Below, piece after piece: positions 60,409 through 64,000 of a DNA stretch of 64,000 bases. The position numbers and the translations under genes were made by a program. The stretch spans positions 31,068 to 95,067 of the forward strand of contig JHWU01000015.1 of the NCBI GenBank assembly GCA_000622025.1, given 5' to 3'. The notes below the pieces were generated by a model. That model saw only the letters and a program-made list of their open reading frames with translations. It was not told where the DNA came from and searched no databases. Positions within the stretch are counted from its first letter, which is position 1. Each line of letters begins with the position of its first letter. This stretch comes from Lachnospiraceae bacterium AD3010. Its GTDB lineage: Bacteria > Bacillota > Clostridia > Lachnospirales > Lachnospiraceae.

Positions 60409-61596
60409 TTAGCCCGCTAACTTCTCCGCAAGAAGCAAGGCACGCTCTGCTACTACATCTGAATTATAATGCTGCCATTCTCCCCAACGGCCTAGGCCAA
60501 TAATACCATGTTCTCCCATCTCCGAAAGGATGTCCGTCATGATCTCATTCTTTCCGATGGTATTCAGAGGATAAGCGTACTTATTCACAAAATGCTCATT
60601 TTCACTCTCTCTGTAACGGTTGAGATTCGTTTCCGTCCAGTAACCCTTTGACCCGGGACAGAAATTATGTCTTACGAGTATCCTGTGGAATCTCTTATCC
60701 TCATCGGGATAATATATCCAGTGGGCGGTGGTATCCATTCTTTCCTTATGATACTCCGTAACTATGGAGGAATGCTTTAGCTTACCGATACGTTCGATCA
60801 GATCCGTAGACGCCCCTTTGATCTCCTTAAAATCCGTCCAGGGAACGGTATTGACTATTACATCTGCCTTATACTCGTCATTAACGCTTCTTTCCTCTAT
60901 ATCCAGCTTCTCGGCTGCCACTCCGGTCTTCAGACGATCACCCAGACTATCGGCTATTCTCCTCCAAAGCTCTCCGTAGCCGTTTCTCTTCGGATAATAA
61001 AACTCAGCATGGCCCGGCTGTCTGGCATAGGCCTTGTGTTCAAGGCAGCTCCGTAAGGTATCCTCAAAGGAAACATCCGGAAGCTTTTCCAGCCAGTAGG
61101 TTCCCAGAGAATCCAGCTCCTCACCGAACATCTTCTTATTATAAGGCAGCATATAGTCTTCTGCTATCCGATTGCCAAGCTTCCAGTATATCCAGTCGGT
61201 GAATCTGTCCGGCATCGGTGCCCCGGACACTGAGCCTGCTTCCGCTATCGACTTCAGGTATTTGACCTGAGTATCTGTATCAAGCATCCATATATTGGCT
61301 TCTATGGGACTTCCGATGATCCTGCCCTTCAGATCTATGCGGGAATCCCGTTCATACCTGTCCCATTCATTTTCCGCCATAAATCTGAACAGGAATTCCG
61401 TAACAGCCGGCCTTCTCACGTCCAGAAAGTGTCCTCCTCCGATATCAAAAGGCGAACCGTCTACCTCCCTGCTCCTGCAGAGTCCGCCGGACTCCGTTTC
61501 TTTTTCAAGAATGATGATATCTTTAATTCCCTTTTCTATAAGCTTTGCCGCCAGCGTAAGCCCGGATGGCCCTGCGCCCAAGATCAAGTATTTCAT
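60409..61596 (-). CDS. FAD-dependent oxidoreductase, UDP-galactopyranose mutase / amine oxidase-like
   Basis: The 395-residue flavoprotein begins KYLILGAGPSGLTLAAKLIE (Rossmann) with EKETESGGLCRSREVDGSPF, a dinucleotide-binding and substrate-entry pattern found in UDP-Galp mutase-like and protoporphyrinogen oxidase-like enzymes. Later motifs include YPKRNGYGELWRRIADSLGD and the C-terminal IIGLGRWGEWQHYNSD, also reminiscent of mutase family members. It is likely part of surface-sugar metabolism, given the neighbouring genes. The precise reaction is unresolved. Confidence 0.75.
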   Translation of the reverse strand: MKYLILGAGPSGLTLAAKLIEKGIKDIIILEKETESGGLCRSREVDGSPFDIGGGHFLDVRRPAVTEFLFRFMAENEWDRYERDSRIDLKGRIIGSPIEANIWMLDTDTQVKYLKSIAEAGSVSGAPMPDRFTDWIYWKLGNRIAEDYMLPYNKKMFGEELDSLGTYWLEKLPDVSFEDTLRSCLEHKAYARQPGHAEFYYPKRNGYGELWRRIADSLGDRLKTGVAAEKLDIEERSVNDEYKADVIVNTVPWTDFKEIKGASTDLIERIGKLKHSSIVTEYHKERMDTTAHWIYYPDEDKRFHRILVRHNFCPGSKGYWTETNLNRYRESENEHFVNKYAYPLNTIGKNEIMTDILSEMGEHGIIGLGRWGEWQHYNSDVVAERALLLAEKLAG

Positions 61597-61631
61597 ATTT
61601 CCCCTGTTTCTTTTGATTTTACCAGGTAACT

Positions 61632-61693
61632 ATTCAGAACAGTCACTTGCGGAACCGCAAGTGACGTATGAAAACCAAGGCATTACCAGTTAA
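61632..61693. repeat. Flanking repeat, left copy (DMT transporter)
   Basis: It contains the hairpin TCACTTGCGG/CCGCAAGTGA (61643-61664) followed by TGACGTATGAAAACCAAGGCA. A related copy lies at 62622-62680 in the same orientation on the other side of the transporter gene, about 75% similar by eye. Confidence 0.7.
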
Positions 61694-61713
61694 TTTTACA
61701 GGACTTTTGTGAC

Positions 61714-62604
61714 TTATTCAACTTTTGTGAGGTAGTACCACCTGAACAGTGCTACCCCGATTATTATAATATATCCGCAGATACTCAGGATTTCCGGGGT
61801 TTCATTTAAGAATATCATTCCAAGCAATGCCGCGAAGATAACCTGGGTATAATCGAATACCGAAATTTCCTTTGCAGGTGCGAATTTATAAGCATTTGTG
61901 ATAGAAAACTGTCCGAGAGAAGCCGAGGCTCCGGCCATTATCAGGCATAGCAGCTGTTTTAGCGACATTGGATGATAATTCAGCAGTACTCCCGGCAGCG
62001 TAGCCATACAGGAAAACACGGAAAAACAGAGCACGATTATAGGTGTCTTCTCTCCCTTTTTCCCAAGCTTTCTTACGAATACATAGGCTGTCCCGGCACC
62101 GAATCCGCCGTAGAGTCCCACCAGCGCCGGAATAACCTCTGACACGGCACCTGTGGGTCTGATAATAAAAAGCGCTCCGGTAAAGGCTATAATAGTTGCG
62201 ATTATGTCGAGCCTGGTGGGTATTTCCTTAAGAATAAAGACCGAGAGAATGATCGCAAAAAAAGGAGACAGCTTATTCAGCATATTGGCGTCCGCAATCC
62301 CGAGCCTGTCGATAGCGTAAAAATTAGCTATAAGACCGCTGGTGCCGAATAAGCAGCGAAAGAAAATATCGAGACGGTTCTCTTTTTTGATCGTTAAGGG
62401 GATTTTTTCCTTAAGAAGAACTGCTGTCGAAACAAAGATCGCAACAAAATTCCGGAAGAATGCCTTCTGCATTGTTGGCAGATCCCCCGAGATCCTGACA
62501 AAAAAGGTCATAAGGGAAAAGCCGAAGGCTGCAAAGATAATGCAGATTATACCCTTTATCTTATTATTCGTATCTGTTGTTTTGCTCTCTGTTTTAATTT
62601 CCAC
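61714..62604 (-). CDS. DMT superfamily (EamA) transporter
   Basis: The transporter has 296 residues with ten predicted helices in two EamA repeats; GIICIIFAAFGFSLMTFFVR starts the first, and LVGLYGGFGAGTAYVFVRKL the second. Such proteins export metabolites or amino acids, or import nucleotide sugars. The start is GTG 62604. It is flanked by direct copies of a small repeat. The substrate is unknown. Confidence 0.9.
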   Translation of the reverse strand: MEIKTESKTTDTNNKIKGIICIIFAAFGFSLMTFFVRISGDLPTMQKAFFRNFVAIFVSTAVLLKEKIPLTIKKENRLDIFFRCLFGTSGLIANFYAIDRLGIADANMLNKLSPFFAIILSVFILKEIPTRLDIIATIIAFTGALFIIRPTGAVSEVIPALVGLYGGFGAGTAYVFVRKLGKKGEKTPIIVLCFSVFSCMATLPGVLLNYHPMSLKQLLCLIMAGASASLGQFSITNAYKFAPAKEISVFDYTQVIFAALLGMIFLNETPEILSICGYIIIIGVALFRWYYLTKVE

Positions 62605-62621
62605 TGTATAATAATAAATTC

Positions 62622-62680
62622 TTCAGTACCGCCGCTTGCAGAACAGCAAATGACGTCTGAAAACCCCGGCATACAGTTTA
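62622..62680. repeat. Flanking repeat, right copy (DMT transporter)
   Basis: GCTTGCAGAACAGCAAATGACG followed by TCTGAAAACCCCGGCAT. The hairpin is decayed compared with the left copy at 61632-61693. Confidence 0.65.
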
Positions 62681-62697
62681 TCTTTAAAATGAAAAAG

Positions 62698-62770
<73 letters not shown>

Positions 62771-63096
62771 GAATAAGGAGCAATGCATTTTCGAGGAATA
62801 TGGGCTTCGTGCTTGCACGAAAGCACATATGACGATGAAAATATTTTGCGACAAACGGTCATAAGCGTAGGAGCTTGCTCCGTAGCGAATGGGCGATTGT
62901 CGCGCATTGCGACGTAATTAGGACGGTCATCCGGCGGTTGCGAACATGGACGCTTCCGAAGGAAGCGGTTCTGCGAAGCAGAATTTGCTGACGCGAAGCG
63001 TCTGCAAACCGCGAGCAAGCGACGGATGGGCTTCGAACCAGTAACAACAAACATTTGTCGCGCATTGCGACGTACAAAACAAATTCTTTATAATAG
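62771..63096. other. 326-bp hairpin-rich spacer between tRNA-Phe and tRNA-fMet
   Basis: This spacer contains a 20-bp direct repeat beginning TTGTCGCGC at 62897-62916 and 63055-63074. It also has a series of short stems: GACGC-TTC-GCGTC, TTCTGC-TTC-GCAGAA, CGCTTC-CTTCGG-AAGCG, and GTGCTT/AAGCAC. It includes a GGTTCGAA segment resembling a tRNA T-loop, but no complete tRNA or 5S rRNA. Open reading frames here are not credible. Confidence 0.6.
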
Positions 63097-63170
63097 TAGC
63101 GGGGACAGGATTTGAACCTGTGACCTTCGGGTTATGAGCCCGACGAGCTTCCAGACTGCTCCACCCCGCG
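63097..63170 (-). tRNA. Initiator tRNA-fMet (CAT)
   Basis: The 74-nt cloverleaf has anticodon CAT in GGGCTCATAACCC, with three G:C pairs next to the loop that mark an initiator. The first acceptor position (C1:T72) is unpaired, another initiator feature. CCA is not encoded. Confidence 0.95.
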
Positions 63171-63175
63171 TCAAA

Positions 63176-63257
63176 TGGATGGTGATGGATTCGAACCATC
63201 GAAGCAATTTGCAACAGATTTACAGTCTGCCCCCTTTGGCCACTCGGGAAACCATCC
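63176..63257 (-). tRNA. tRNA-Tyr (GTA)
   Basis: The 82-nt class II tRNA has acceptor GGATGGT/ACCATCC, anticodon loop CTGTAAATC and a long variable arm. CCA is not encoded. Confidence 0.95.
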
Positions 63258-63290
63258 AAAAATGAGAAAGTACAATAACCTGAAAGGTAG

Positions 63291-63362
63291 AGCCGATGAG
63301 CGGACTCGAACCGTTAACCTGCTGATTACAAATCAGCTGCTCTGCCATTGAGCCACATCGGC
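63291..63362 (-). tRNA. tRNA-Thr (TGT)
   Basis: The 72-nt tRNA has acceptor GCCGATG/CATCGGC, anticodon loop TTTGTAA with TGT, and T-loop GGTTCGAGT. Discriminator T; CCA is not encoded. Confidence 0.95.
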
Positions 63363-63373
63363 ACTTATAAAAG

Positions 63374-63446
63374 TGGGACCTATAGGGCTCGAACCTATGA
63401 CCCTCTGCTTGTAAGGCAGATGCTCTCCCAGCTGAGCTAAGATCCC
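63374..63446 (-). tRNA. tRNA-Val (TAC)
   Basis: The 73-nt tRNA has acceptor GGGATCT/AGGTCCC with G:T pairs, anticodon loop CTTACAA with TAC, and T-loop GGTTCGAGC. CCA is not encoded. Confidence 0.95.
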
Positions 63447-63451
63447 ACAAC

Positions 63452-63525
63452 CGACCCAGGACGGACTTGAACCGACGACCTCCGCCGTGACAGGGCGGCG
63501 CTCTAACCAACTGAGCCACTGGGCC
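63452..63525 (-). tRNA. tRNA-Asp (GTC)
   Basis: The 74-nt tRNA has acceptor GGCCCAG/CTGGGTC, anticodon loop CTGTCAC with GTC, and discriminator G. CCA is not encoded. It is the first tRNA downstream of the 23S rRNA gene. Confidence 0.95.
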
Positions 63526-63612
63526 ATACAAACCTCAAAAACCGAATATCGAAGAAGATCCTGCATCTGCTTCGCCTTTGGCTACACAGTAAGTTCTACC
63601 AATCTGCGTTCT

Positions 63613-64000
<388 letters not shown>

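Overview
The window looks like a chromosomal segment of an anaerobic, low- to mid-GC Firmicute, most likely a Lachnospiraceae relative (Butyrivibrio/Roseburia-like). This rests on gene content and order and was not tested by a search. Several clusters match Bacillus subtilis neighbourhoods: ireB-ruvX-DUF1292-rnjA-ylbF-mltG-like-trmR-U32 (yrzL-yrrK-yrzB-yrrLMNO), rqcP-divIC-tilS-hpt-ftsH, and decarboxylase-kinase-yaaR-holB-ricT-trmN6-rsmI (the yaaO-tmk-yaaR-holB-yaaT-yabB-yabC region). The sporulation genes yabP and yabQ, which sit between rqcP and divIC in B. subtilis, are absent, which suggests a non-sporulating lineage. No prophage, transposase, integrase, CRISPR array or plasmid gene was seen.

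Layout. (1) 1-11,693: a minus-strand surface-glycan locus with a GT11 fucosyltransferase-like enzyme, GT2 and GT4 glycosyltransferases, a hexapeptide acetyltransferase, a PglK-type ABC flippase and two polyprenyl-phosphate-type membrane GTs; it follows the U32 gene after only 6 nt. (2) 11,700-17,013: RNA metabolism and cell-envelope housekeeping. (3) 17,092-19,698: DUF4956 plus VTC polyphosphate polymerase, divergent from an HD-GYP phosphodiesterase. (4) 19,842-22,322: murA, a small membrane protein and a small alarmone synthetase. (5) 22,578-25,625: HPr, enzyme I and a flagellin-like orphan. (6) 25,750-35,776: a secreted beta-helix/InlB-repeat surface protein, ThrH, HU, a cyclic-nucleotide module (two-domain cNMP sensor, TIM-barrel protein, PAS-cyclase), MetY and an alanine/Na+ symporter. 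(7) 35,993-40,423: IMPase, then greA-azlCD-GH13. (8) 40,793-45,855: ftsH-hpt-tilS-divIC, rqcP and a second HU. (9) 45,967-53,147: a lipoprotein serpin, then rsmI to decarboxylase. (10) 53,156-62,604: L,D-transpeptidase, GT-C, GT2, epimerase, MATE, PfkB kinase, FAD protein and DMT transporter. (11) 62,698-64,000: six tRNA genes downstream of the 3' end of a 23S rRNA gene, all on the minus strand.

The most unusual signals lie between genes. A dispersed repeat family with core TGTCATTCTG occurs at about ten places, as single copies, as inverted-repeat-bounded 60-71 bp elements, and as tandem arrays of 22, 30 or 33 bp units. It splits ptsH from ptsI and touches the stop codons of two genes. The ftsH-greA gap holds a consensus promoter followed about 100 nt later by an intrinsic terminator, which makes it a candidate small RNA. 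The site where yabP/yabQ would sit carries a hairpin-rich element with inverted ends. HPr has Ala at position 46, the usual regulatory Ser.

Many genes are translationally coupled by 4-bp ATGA/TTGA/GTGA overlaps, and TTG starts are common. All functional calls come from reading motifs and context.
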